DNA of 64,000 nucleotides from Adiantum capillus-veneris (Eukaryota; Streptophyta; Polypodiopsida; Polypodiales; Pteridaceae): contig CM043968.1 in NCBI GenBank assembly GCA_014529385.2, forward strand, positions 131,434,018 through 131,498,017, read 5' to 3'. This document shows, in pieces, positions 1-9,600 of the stretch (its first letter is position 1; every line of letters begins with the position of its first letter). The notes beneath the pieces were generated by a model that had not been told where the DNA came from, searched no databases, and saw only the letters and a program-made list of their open reading frames with translations. The position numbers were made by a program, and so were the translations under genes.

Positions 1-350
1 TATCTCTGGTGGCGTGCTACTCTGTCGACGACGCGAGCTACATGAATACAAACATACGGCAATTAGGATGATAGTTCTTAAACACTACTTGATATTAATT
101 CCATAATCGACATAAAAGAAATACCTCCGAGACTGACGGCCACTAGCCTGTGACTCAGGCGTCACCTGAGTATGAGGAGGTACATCAGGAGTAAGCCGCT
201 GACTCTGGTGATGTGATGTACCTGGGATAGGGGTCCTAAGCAAGCAAAGATAGCAAAAGAAACAATTTTTAAGAGTACTTTACACAAAAGAAGACTGACA
301 CTACAATTTTATCACTCCAAAAGCTTACCGAAATGCTCTAGTATGATCCT
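1..350 (-). pseudogene. Broken host gene, downstream exons (left of the retrotransposon)
   Basis: Read on the minus strand, three open segments (329-350, 125-235, 1-37) join in one frame if two short introns are removed: 236-328 (GTAAGC donor, TTAG acceptor) and 38-124 (GTATTT donor, TGTAG acceptor). Segment 125-235 is 111 bp and keeps phase at both ends. The encoded stretch is rich in Ser, Pro, Gln and Arg, with no domain I recognise. The exon at 329-350 continues across the insertion into 13755-13960, so the gene predates the retrotransposon. The intron model is inferred from splice consensus and open frames only. It could be a transposon-derived gene of the plant-mobile-domain type, but that is a guess. 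Confidence 0.45.
346..350. repeat. Target-site duplication, left copy (ATCCT)
   Basis: The five bases before the 5' LTR are ATCCT, repeated exactly after the 3' LTR at 13750-13754. Five base pairs is the usual size for Ty3-type integrases. Confidence 0.93.
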
Positions 351-643
351 TGTTAACCCTCACGGCTCACGGACACCCATCACCTACGATGGACGCGTAT
401 TATGTATTTGGTAGAGTCAGGTACCGGGCTTGTCGGTCCAATAGGGAAAGGTAGAGTGATCGCCGATGAGAGGCGCACTTTAACTTGGACATTCAAGGGA
501 TTAGTTGGTTAAGCATGGGCGCCCAAGTGTGAATGGGGTGAGCTCCTATAAAAGCCAACTAAACCTAATTTTTACTCATTCTCTCATTTGTGCAATTGAA
601 GAGTGCTCTTGCTCCATCTCCATCTTCTTCTTCTTCACCTCCT

Positions 644-679
<36 letters not shown>

Positions 680-924
680 TGTGTGTGCGATCGAGCATTA
701 CGAAGGCACGACGGCGGCGAAGCGGTTGAGCGCGGCACGACTGCAGCTTCTTCTTCATCGCGGCGAGGAATCCACCACGAAGGCGAGCGTAGAGCGGTGA
801 GTGACACACCCTTTGTTTTCTTGAGCTTGCTAGTTTAGGCTTGTTGTGTGCTTGGAGCCGTTTGTGGCTCGCATACGGTGTATTGGCAAGTCCCTTCCTT
901 CGACAGTGCGACAAGGAGCGCACA
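351..924 (+). repeat. 5' LTR (574 bp)
   Basis: It aligns without gaps to 13176-13749 with three substitutions. It begins TGTTAACC and ends GCGCACA. It holds a TATA box at 547-553 and a compound (GT)n(GA)n tract at about 644-672, just downstream of the likely transcription start. The tract has the same length in both LTRs. Confidence 0.96.
547..553 (+). promoter_or_regulatory. TATA box of the 5' LTR promoter
   Basis: TATAAAA lies in the context CTCCTATAAAAGCC near the first third of the LTR, as expected for the U3/R border. Transcription should begin some 30 bp downstream. The 3' LTR carries the same site at 13372-13378. Confidence 0.75.
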
Positions 925-928
925 TTTT

Positions 929-947
929 TGGCGCCGCTGCCGGGGAT
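929..947 (+). other. Primer binding site, tRNA-Asp type
   Basis: TGGCGCCGCTGCCGGGGAT starts five bases after the LTR end. It is complementary to the 3' end of plant tRNA-Asp (from memory of the tRNA, TGGCGCCGTTGCCGGGGAT) with one mismatch. Use of tRNA-Asp is known for Athila-type plant elements. Confidence 0.85.
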
Positions 948-1804
948 ATGCCCTACACTAAGCTCGGTTAGCACTTTACGCTTCCTTGTGGTGCAATTTC
1001 TATCATAGGAAAGGCTGGGAAGGAGTGTGTGGAAGATTTCTGTTTTTTGCGTTTTCTGCAATTGCTGTCATGTTTCAATTTTTGCTATTGTCTGCGTTTT
1101 TTCAATTTCTGCAATTTCTGCATTTTCAAGTTCGGCGTTTTCAATTTCTGCAATTTTCTGCATTTTTGTCAATTTGCTGCAATTTTTGCGTTTTTTCTGC
1201 ATTTTCTGCAATTTCTGCGTTTTTCTGCATCAACAAAAAAATAAATAAAAAAATTTTTGAAAAAAAAAATAAAAGGAAAAAAATTCGGAAATTAAAAACG
1301 CGAGCGAGTGGCGATATTTTTCGAAAATAAAAAACGTGACTCTTAAAACGGACGGGTTGGTTTGTATGAAAGATAGATCGGGAATCGGGATCATTTTCCC
1401 AAGCCCAAGCCCAAGCCCAAGCCCAGGCCTCAGTCTTATGATATATACTAGACTCACTCTTATATATATACCCTACTCCCTCAAGAGAGAATGAGAGCAT
1501 GTGGGACAAGTCCTCCACTCTCCTCCTTTCTCTTCCCACTTGCACCCTTAGACTTTCTAGTTTGGGCCTAGTTCCCTACTGGAAATTGACAGTTTTAGGG
1601 ATTCCGAGGGCATAGAGTGACCAAACGGAGGGCTGTAAATCACGGCACGACCCTCTGACCGATACGCTCGTTTCGAGCTATCACACGGCCCATTCCACGA
1701 CATGCTCTAAAAAATCTAGCAAAAAAACAAACAAAAAACACGCTAAAAACTAGTCACAAGGCCTCCTAGAGCAGCTTTTTGACACCTTAGGGTATCAAAA
1801 GCAC
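948..1804 (+). other. Untranslated leader of the retrotransposon
   Basis: No plausible coding sequence. About 1045-1235 is a degenerate array of a T-rich motif close to TTTCTGCAATT. It is followed by an A-rich stretch (about 1230-1290) and a hexamer array (AAGCCC) at about 1398-1424. The leader ends before the first gag ATG at 1805. Such regions often hold packaging and dimerisation signals, but none can be proved here. Confidence 0.6.
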
Positions 1805-2857
1805 ATGCACTTACGCTCTGGGCGGGTGCTAGAACACGAGCATATTGAGGGTGCCTCTGTTCATACGGACACCCATTACCCATCCACGATAAGCTCTAGA
1901 CCCTCAGCGAGGACACAAGGTAGCACCACCCAAGACCCTAAAATAGCCGCTAGTGATTCCTCCTCCGACTCAGAAATCATGGAAGCATACCCTACCCAAA
2001 ACACTGAGAGAGAAGGCCATGCACCTCCCGAAGCTCCACAGCCTAGTACTAGTATGTTTAGCCGTTTCATGGAAACATTAGGTAGAGCTACTCGCTCGGA
2101 ACCTGATGCAAATGAAGCACACGAAGGGGGTGGGGAAGTGGACTCTCCTTTCACATCGCACGTGGACCCCACACCCCCAAAGAGTGTCCATGTGGATATC
2201 CTACCAACTTCTTACCAAGAAGGCCCTGTTGAGCTGCCTCCTTCAGAAGTTCCCTCTAGAGTACCGTTGGTGGCAAGTAAAACCACGGGGAGCAACATTG
2301 CTTCTACCTCACAAGAAACCGTTAACACGTCGACTCTAGAAGGATTGTTCATTAATGATCATTGGACATACGACCTCCACACTGAGGTGTTGACGGATCT
2401 ACACTCTGGCCACGCCTACCATGTAGGATGGATAGAGATTGTACAATCCACCTCTAGTGCCACGAGCATCGAAGATCAACAGAAAATGATCTGTAATGTT
2501 ATCCATGGCATTATTCAATCAGAAAGGCAAAACCGAGGGGTAAATATACTCTCAACTGGCCCCATGAGATTTCTGGATACGAGCAAGGCTCAACAGCCTA
2601 CTCTATCACAAATGGAGACTCCTCTAATGAGCCCCATGGACCCATCTTACGTCATTTCACCTGGGGTCTCTATGCAATCTGAGCCTCCGAGCGAAAACTT
2701 TAGCTTCCCTAACTTGGCTCAACCCTCTATCAAGGAAAACACAGTGCTCACTCCAGGGATAAGCCTGACAGAGAATGTACCGATGACATCTACGGTTAGC
2801 GCAGTGCCACTACCTAGTGTCATAGTACCTAATATGGGGCCCCCACACCTCCAATAG
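1805..2857 (+). CDS. gag: Gag N-terminal part (350 aa, frame-broken)
   Basis: First long ORF after the primer site. The start MHLRSGRVLE is the ATG at 1805; an LRSGR-like start is common in plant Ty3 gag proteins. The rest is acidic, Ser/Thr/Pro-rich, without a recognised domain. The ORF ends at 2855-2857, but the -1 frame opens only after a TAA at about 2831 and continues in the same Pro-rich style into the next ORF. The frame change must therefore lie between about 2834 and 2857, where a G4C5 run (2836-2844) sits. A single lost base there explains it. The run does not form a canonical -1 slippery heptamer in frame. Confidence 0.75.
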   Translation: MHLRSGRVLEHEHIEGASVHTDTHYPSTISSRPSARTQGSTTQDPKIAASDSSSDSEIMEAYPTQNTEREGHAPPEAPQPSTSMFSRFMETLGRATRSEPDANEAHEGGGEVDSPFTSHVDPTPPKSVHVDILPTSYQEGPVELPPSEVPSRVPLVASKTTGSNIASTSQETVNTSTLEGLFINDHWTYDLHTEVLTDLHSGHAYHVGWIEIVQSTSSATSIEDQQKMICNVIHGIIQSERQNRGVNILSTGPMRFLDTSKAQQPTLSQMETPLMSPMDPSYVISPGVSMQSEPPSENFSFPNLAQPSIKENTVLTPGISLTENVPMTSTVSAVPLPSVIVPNMGPPHLQ

Positions 2858-2880
2858 TACCACTTGCTTATGCTCCTCGA

Positions 2881-4095
2881 GTGCCGCTCCCTAGCTCTTA
2901 TCCGAGTGGACCTATGCCCGGTTATGTTCCATATCCTGCATCATCCACACATATGCCAAGACCGGTACCCGTTCCTCTCCCACATATGATTCCAAGAGTA
3001 CCTCCACCGGCCCTACCTCCTCACATAGGTGACTTGGCAGCGTTTGCTCAAACCATAGGTCGATCTATCGCGGAAAATATGCGTCATGCATCTGATAGAG
3101 AGCCTAGAAGTAAGGCAGTACAAATTGCCAAACTCACGCAAAAATTCAATGGGGACGAAGATGCTAGGAAACACATTGAAGTGTTTGAACAAGTATGTGA
3201 TTCCTTAGGGGAACGCAACGAACTACATAAGTGCAATGCCTTAAGCTTGACATTAAGTGGGAAGGCTGGAGATTGGTATAGGACCCTAAGGGTGGACGAG
3301 AAAACAATCTACCCTACCCTTCGAAGGTTGTTTCTAAAGGAGTACATACGAGAAGGTGTGCTTTGGGGTGTAGCATCTCAGCTACAGAAGGCCGAACGTA
3401 AGGAAGGAGAGTCAGTAAGGGACTTCATTAGTCGTCTAAAGCACTTAAACTCTCGCTGCCCTGTAAATGAGCGCTTCAACAATAACCAACTGCTTGATCG
3501 ATTCATTCGAGGGTTGAGGAATGAAGGAATCTATAATGGACTAGTGATTAGAGGTATCACAACCTGGGAAGATGTCACTGCCAATGCAATCCAATTAGAG
3601 GACAACTTGATGATAGCAGGCATGAGGGTGTCTACTGACACGAGATCCACTAGCTCACAAGCCATTGAGTATGAACCCATGACTGCAAAGCCCATTGCCA
3701 ATGAGCCAAAGGTATTTGAGACATTCTTGACAGACCTCACCAAGGCAATCCAAGAGTCTCTTAAGGATAATCGACCCCCTCAAAATAGTCACATGTATCC
3801 AAGAAGGGAGCAACAATGGTGTTCCATTTGCTTAGGTCCACATAGCACTAGTGAGTGCCCTACGTTTAGAGTAAAATTTAATGGAACTTGCAACGCATGT
3901 GGTAGGTATGGTCACCAAGCTAAGGATTGTTTAATGATCAAACGTATGATGGCAAATAGACCACCTGTAGCCTGGACGGATGCGCCTCGAGCTCCTGTAT
4001 TGATGCCTACTCCACCTGTTGAGCAACTACCGCAACCATGGTCCCTAGATCTCAAAATGTTGTACAAGCTACACCGCTACCACCTCCTGTGCTAG
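2881..4095 (+). CDS. gag: Gag core: capsid-like domain and two zinc knuckles
   Basis: A Pro-rich start leads into a retrotransposon gag (capsid) domain at about residues 85-245, with the typical core FNGDEDARKHIEVFEQ, a W-Y pair (GDWYRTL), and FISRLKHLNSRCP. Two zinc knuckles follow: CSICLGPHSTSEC (3820-3858, CX2CX3HX4C) and CNACGRYGHQAKDC (3889-3930, canonical CX2CX4HX4C). The listed start is a GTG and not a true initiation site: the frame continues from the preceding gag ORF through the indel near 2836-2844. After about 4030 the natural sequence passes to the next -1 frame; the last ~20 residues here are out-of-frame tail. Confidence 0.85.
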   Translation: MPLPSSYPSGPMPGYVPYPASSTHMPRPVPVPLPHMIPRVPPPALPPHIGDLAAFAQTIGRSIAENMRHASDREPRSKAVQIAKLTQKFNGDEDARKHIEVFEQVCDSLGERNELHKCNALSLTLSGKAGDWYRTLRVDEKTIYPTLRRLFLKEYIREGVLWGVASQLQKAERKEGESVRDFISRLKHLNSRCPVNERFNNNQLLDRFIRGLRNEGIYNGLVIRGITTWEDVTANAIQLEDNLMIAGMRVSTDTRSTSSQAIEYEPMTAKPIANEPKVFETFLTDLTKAIQESLKDNRPPQNSHMYPRREQQWCSICLGPHSTSECPTFRVKFNGTCNACGRYGHQAKDCLMIKRMMANRPPVAWTDAPRAPVLMPTPPVEQLPQPWSLDLKMLYKLHRYHLLC

Positions 4096-4736
4096 GACCG
4101 CAGCCCCCGCATCCAAGAGTCGCCCCTATGAACCAAGTGGGTTGCGAGCCATCAAATGCTTATGCAGATGGTTGTGAGGAGGAAATAGACACTAGTATTG
4201 CCTACGGACTTGATACATTGGAAGAATGTCCTATATACTACATGGAAGATTGTTGGGGACAAGTCAAGCCGGTTTATCAAGCTGCTGCTCTCGCATCCAG
4301 AGGTCAAAATATCAACACCCAGGCTAGGAGGCCACCTCTTCAATGCTACGAGTGTGGTGGACCACATCGAGTAGCGGAGTGCCCTATTAGGCTGCAAAAG
4401 AATGCTGCACAGATGCAAATGAATCAAGGGAGCACGTCTGCAATGCCAATACTCACATGTAATCGTTGTGGCATAGATCACTTGATTGCCCAATGCCCCT
4501 ATAACCCAAATGCGCCTAAAATCACACCCCTAAATTTGGTCGAAATTGCTAGTGTGACATCGCCAATACCACCCGTCGCACCGCTTATGCGATTACACGG
4601 TCCATGCTTCAAGGGCCAGGACATATCCTCGAAGAGAGAGATACCGCGTCAATTATCCAAGCAAAGAAAAAGAAGACACGAAGGAAGAAGTCGCAGAATA
4701 CGGAAAATTCAAAGCCAAGTTCCAAAACAAACATAG
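4038..4736 (+). CDS. gag: Gag C-terminal part with two further zinc knuckles
   Basis: This frame opens at 4023 and overlaps the end of the gag core ORF. It carries CYECGGPHRVAEC (4344-4382) and CNRCGIDHLIAQC (4458-4496). Both have the shortened CX2CX3HX4C spacing. The region between them and the core is acidic and contains several extra Cys. Gag of this element therefore has four knuckles, one canonical and three with a three-residue Cys-His gap. The final Lys/Arg-rich part from about 4604 overlaps another ORF in the next -1 frame, so the real transition is uncertain over about 130 bp. Confidence 0.75.
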   Translation: MVPRSQNVVQATPLPPPVLGPQPPHPRVAPMNQVGCEPSNAYADGCEEEIDTSIAYGLDTLEECPIYYMEDCWGQVKPVYQAAALASRGQNINTQARRPPLQCYECGGPHRVAECPIRLQKNAAQMQMNQGSTSAMPILTCNRCGIDHLIAQCPYNPNAPKITPLNLVEIASVTSPIPPVAPLMRLHGPCFKGQDISSKREIPRQLSKQRKRRHEGRSRRIRKIQSQVPKQT

Positions 4737-4876
4737 GAACAGGAGATGACCCCGTGTATATGAATGACCTCGAGGATGATTCAGATTCAGTCGAGACAAT
4801 GGAGACTAGAACCAATACCACAAAGGGAAAGACCGACAAGAAAACCGTAACATGGAACCAAATGAAAACCGAATAA
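4604..4876 (+). CDS. Linker segment of gag-pro, frame-broken
   Basis: A 90-codon open stretch, basic at first (Lys-rich, around KKKKTRRKK) and then acidic (DLEDDSDSVETME), bridging gag and the protease ORF. It lies in the -1 frame relative to the preceding ORF and overlaps the next by 25 bp. Composition matches the charged linkers on both sides. No domain is recognised, and it is not a separate gene in my view. Confidence 0.5.
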   Translation: MLQGPGHILEERDTASIIQAKKKKTRRKKSQNTENSKPSSKTNIGTGDDPVYMNDLEDDSDSVETMETRTNTTKGKTDKKTVTWNQMKTE

Positions 4877-6594
4877 GAGAAAATCATAAAGAGCCTCTGA
4901 AAACACCACAAGTGTTTCCAAATCCAATCCAAGACCCCCAAGATAAACCGCAGGGGCAAAAAGGGAAGAATCGTAAAAAGAAGATTGGGACGTACCCAAA
5001 CCCTGTAGACGAGATTAAGCAGGTGAAACATCTAAGAGGTTTAGTGGAGGAGACTCAAAGGAAACTAGAACCAGAACCCATGCATGTCAAAATTCATGAC
5101 ACAGTGTTTCCCACGCAAGTTCATCCACCCCACATGAACCATAGACCGTTAGCCATATCTAGTATCATCCAAGAAGGGAGTGAGGACAGGACATCAGAAA
5201 GTGAGCATACACCCTTCTTGTTGGAAAGGATGTTTAACGAAGGAATACCTGATCCCATTGAGGAATATGAGATTCCATCCTCACCAGTTCCTAGTCAAGG
5301 ACCTACACCCTGCAAAACGCCAATGAATGTTGCCAAACTAGTGGACTTCATGTCTTCTGAGGTCCGAACCACGATCATAGCAAAGCTGTATGGAGATCCT
5401 GAGTTATTCCTTGCACTTCGAGCATTCCTTAACGGAGAGCTACGAACGGGATTACCGCAGTTTGCGCAACCAAATAGGCCTGACTCGATTATGATTGATG
5501 AGGAAAATCATGTGCAATCACTTGACTTAGATGGACACGAGTCTGTGATCGAGGTACCCATTAACGAATTAGGGCAGTATTTTGAAGGCGACGAGTCTAA
5601 TGCGACCCTACCCATCACTACCAAGGGATTAACTATAAAGGGAATTCTTGATGGTGGTGCGGGAGTTAGCATCGTTACAAAAGATTGTTGGGAATCCATG
5701 GGAAAACCCCGCCTCAGTGTTACTAACATTGTGGTAAAGATGGCAAATGGTACCATAGCCAAACCTATGGGGATGCTCAAGGATCTTAAGATCAAAGTTC
5801 TAGGACACAAGGTACGACATACGTTCATTGTAATGGATTTCTCTAAACACCTTATGTCATATGAAATGATTTTAGGACGACCATTCATGAGGGAAGCACA
5901 AATGGTTCACGATTGGTCTAAAAATCATGTCTATTTGCAATTCCAAGACTCTGTCCTTAGAGTGGATTTGGTGACTGGTAAGGTACACCCCTTAGGGAGT
6001 AAAACCATTATTGATCATCGCTCTGACACCACAGTTCACTCGGCCCCACTACAATATTGTTACACTTGTAAGAAGGATACAGACATTGGCCAAGATTCTC
6101 CTTATATGGATATCCTACCTGGGATGACTGAGTCGGACAATGTGGATTGGGTACACCTAGCTGCAACCATAGATACCTGGGGAAATAGAGGAACCACTTG
6201 GGTCACACCAGAGGGGGAAGAGGTACCACAAATTGCACCTCTGAACATGATAAGTGCCATACATGCATCTTCTAAGGGCAAGGCAATTGTGGACCAATCT
6301 GACAGTGACACTGATAGCTCAATAGAAGACTTTGACCAACACGACTTGGACACTGACTCCCAGAGTGAAACGGATTCTGAATCTCATGAATTAGAGAGTG
6401 GAGCAAGTTCACAGTCAAAACATTCGGAAGGATCGAGCACATCAACCGATGATAGCTCCTCCGAGAGTGAAGAGGACACCAACGAGGACTCCTTTAGTGA
6501 GCCAGATCTAAATGAAAATCAAAACAGGTCTCAAATAAGAAAAAGAAAAACCTTAAGAGGCGTCGATATCGAGCCAATGTACGTGCTAGGATAA
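4852..6594 (+). CDS. pro: Protease region of gag-pol with DGG active-site motif
   Basis: It opens with a charged linker. A retropepsin-like domain occupies about residues 245-375: ILDGGAGVSIVTKDCW around residue 267 (the active-site loop), a central MANGTIAKPMG, and the closing ILGRPFM. Family members with DGG instead of D-T/S-G occur in some plant Ty3 lineages, so the catalytic Asp is kept but the hydroxyl residue is missing. A long acidic Ser/Asp/Glu-rich tail follows (about residues 480-560). The ORF stops at 6594. The next -1 frame is open from the A-rich tract at about 6533-6550 and reads a basic linker straight into pol, placing the frame change in that tract. Confidence 0.8.
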   Translation: MEPNENRIRENHKEPLKTPQVFPNPIQDPQDKPQGQKGKNRKKKIGTYPNPVDEIKQVKHLRGLVEETQRKLEPEPMHVKIHDTVFPTQVHPPHMNHRPLAISSIIQEGSEDRTSESEHTPFLLERMFNEGIPDPIEEYEIPSSPVPSQGPTPCKTPMNVAKLVDFMSSEVRTTIIAKLYGDPELFLALRAFLNGELRTGLPQFAQPNRPDSIMIDEENHVQSLDLDGHESVIEVPINELGQYFEGDESNATLPITTKGLTIKGILDGGAGVSIVTKDCWESMGKPRLSVTNIVVKMANGTIAKPMGMLKDLKIKVLGHKVRHTFIVMDFSKHLMSYEMILGRPFMREAQMVHDWSKNHVYLQFQDSVLRVDLVTGKVHPLGSKTIIDHRSDTTVHSAPLQYCYTCKKDTDIGQDSPYMDILPGMTESDNVDWVHLAATIDTWGNRGTTWVTPEGEEVPQIAPLNMISAIHASSKGKAIVDQSDSDTDSSIEDFDQHDLDTDSQSETDSESHELESGASSQSKHSEGSSTSTDDSSSESEEDTNEDSFSEPDLNENQNRSQIRKRKTLRGVDIEPMYVLG

Positions 6595-6656
6595 ACAAGA
6601 AGAGATCCTCAGCAGAATGGCTCAGTTATATAGGAGCATGTGATGCTCATCGAAAA

Positions 6657-9600
6657 TTGGTAGACAATTGGGGTGAATATCTCCAAAATGTTATGTGGTG
6701 TAGACCACGACCCCATGACATAGCCCAATTAGAGATCATAGACAAGCCAAAGTTGAGCCACACTGCAAGGAGGCGTCAAAACCAAGAGTTAGCTCGACAA
6801 CACAAGAAAGCAGAAATGGAAGCACAAACCAACGCACAACCAGAATCCACAGACTTGCATCCTGCACCAGAACATTTCAAATCTTACACCACAGGGGAAG
6901 CAAAGGTTGTGTACACAAAAGCCCAAAGAATACCTATCGATGGGAATAATGGAATCTATGATGGTCCGGCAATAGTTAAAGAAATAGAATTAGCTGACCC
7001 CGGTGAAGAATCAAAACCTGTTTTTATTGCCCAAGACCTCACAGAAGTTGAAGAGGCGGTCCTCAAAGAGCTTCTCAAGGAATTCAAGGACGTATTCGCT
7101 TGGACATACCATGATATGAAAGGTGTTCCGCCTTCTGTGGTCCAACATACAATCCCTATGATTAGCACTGCGAAGCCCGTACAACAAAGACCCTACCCGA
7201 TGAATCCTAAGTACGCAAAGATCATTCAAGAAGAACTAGAAAAGCTTATCAAATGTGGGTTCATATATCCTATTGAACACTCTGAATGGGTGTCGCCAAT
7301 AGTTATCGTGCCAAAAAAGAATGGGAAACTCAGGGTGTGCGTGGACCTCAAAAAAGTTAATGCAGCTACTAGAAGAGACCATTACCCCCTACCATATTCC
7401 GAACATGTACTCGAAAGAGTTGCAGGCAAGGAAGCTTATAGCTTTCTAGATGGGTACTCAGGCTACAACCAAATCACGATAGCGCTAGAGGACCAAGCTA
7501 AAACTGCCTTCATCACAGAATTTGGCGTGTTTGCATTTCGTGTGATGGCTTTTGGCTTAACAAATGCCCCTGCTACATTCCAACGATTAATAAACACTGC
7601 TTTTAAAGAATATTTGAGAGAGTTTTGTGAAGCTTTCTTAGACGACCTTTGTGTTTACTCTTCTTGGAAAGAACATCTATCATGTTTGCGGAAGGTGTTT
7701 GAAAAATGTAGGTTATATCGTATCTCATTGAACCCGTTCAAATGCCAATTTTGGGTCAAGCATGGAGTTATTTTAGGGCATATAGTATCCAAGAATGGTA
7801 TCTCAACCGATGAGAGCAAAATTAAAGTGATTCTAGAGTTACCACCACCAACCAATTACAAGGGAGTTCAAAGGTTCATGGGACACGTGGGTTATTATCG
7901 ACGGTTTATTTTATTTTTCGCTGAGATAGCACGTCCTTTGTACAAGCTTCTCATTGAATTTAAATGGACTGAAGAGTGTGACCAGGCCTATGAACAATTG
8001 AAGAAAACACTAGCAAGTGCTCCAATTTTAAGGACACCTAACTGGGATGTCATTTTCCATGTGCATATTGATGCATCAAACTTTGCTATTGGGTGTGTTC
8101 TCACTCAACCAGGAGAACATAAATTGGACTATCCCATTAGCTTTGCAAGCCGTCAATTGAACGATGCTGAAAGGAACTACACCACTACAGAGCGAGAAGG
8201 TTTGGCAATGGTTTATGCAGTAAAGAAATTTCGCTACTACCTTCTGGCAAACAAGTTTGTATTTTATGTGGATCATCAAGCGTTGCTGTATCTGGTAAAC
8301 AAGCCATGCTCCACAGGAAGAATCACACGATGGTTGTTAATTCTTCTTGAGTTTGATTTCACGATTGTAGTGAGACCCGGTAAAAGGCACGTCATGGCTG
8401 ATCATTTGTCTCGCATACCCAATGGTGAAGCCCCTACAGGAGTTGATGATGAATTACCCGATACTTCCCTATTCATAGTTGAGACTATGCCTGAATGGAG
8501 TGAGAACATTGTTAACTTTTTAGTTAATGGTTTTCCACCCAAGGAACTTCGTAAGGATATCGCTCGAAGGCTAGTAAAAGAATGTGAACCCTATTGTTTG
8601 ATTGCCGGAACCCTGTATAGATTAGGCAAGGACGATATTCTTAGGCGTTGTGCCCGCGAGGATGAATATTTGTATATCTTGCAAGAAGCACATATGGGCA
8701 TAGCAGGAGGACATTTTTCAGGGGACCTGACTGCTAGAAAGGTGCTGCAATCAGGCTATTGGTGGCCAACTTTATTTAAGGATGCATCACTTTTTACAAA
8801 AGGGTGTGATGAGTGCCAACGTTACAAGACCACACAGCGCAAGGACAGAATTCCCTTACATCCTATTAAAGTAACCCAACCATTTGAAAAATGGGGCTTA
8901 GACTTTGTAGGCCCAATTAGTCCCGCAGCTCGCAACACTCAATCTCGATATATTCTAGTTGCTACGGACTATGTAACAAAGTGGGCTGAAGCTAAGGCTT
9001 CACAAAAAGCTGACGCGAGGACAACAGCTAAGTTTCTTTTTGAGAACATTATCACAAGATTTGGTTGCCCTTTTGAAATTGTTAGTGATAATGGTACCCA
9101 TTTTATAAATGAGGTAATAAGAGAGCTTACCACGACCTTTATGATATCCCACCATAAGTCTACACCTTATTACCCGCAAGCTAATGGACAAGCCGAGAGC
9201 ACCAACAAGACTCTAATCTCTATTTTAACCAAGACGGTAGAAGCTCATCGCACTGATTGGGATTTGAAGTTGACATCTGCTCTATGGGCTTATCGTACTG
9301 CTTATAAAGTGGCTATTAATTGTACGCCATTCAAAATGGTATACGGCCAAGAAGCGGTTATGCCTTGGGAGTTTGTCATTCCTAGTCTTAGGGTAGCTTT
9401 GCAAGAAGGATGGAATGGTAACCCCTTAACCGAGCGTTTGTTTATCTTAGAAAAACTAGACGAAGAGAGACAGTTGGCTGTGCAAAATGCTCTTGTGGAA
9501 AAGGATAGGAGAAAGAAGTGGTTTGATCGCCATGTGAAGGACAAGGATATCAAAGTTGGTGATAAAGTCCTTATGTATGGAGTACGTAAAGAGAAGAAAA

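Noticed and set aside
2836-2844. Programmed -1 frameshift at G4C5
   Set aside because: In-frame codons are GGG CCC CCA, which do not make an X XXY YYZ slippery heptamer; a lost base is simpler.
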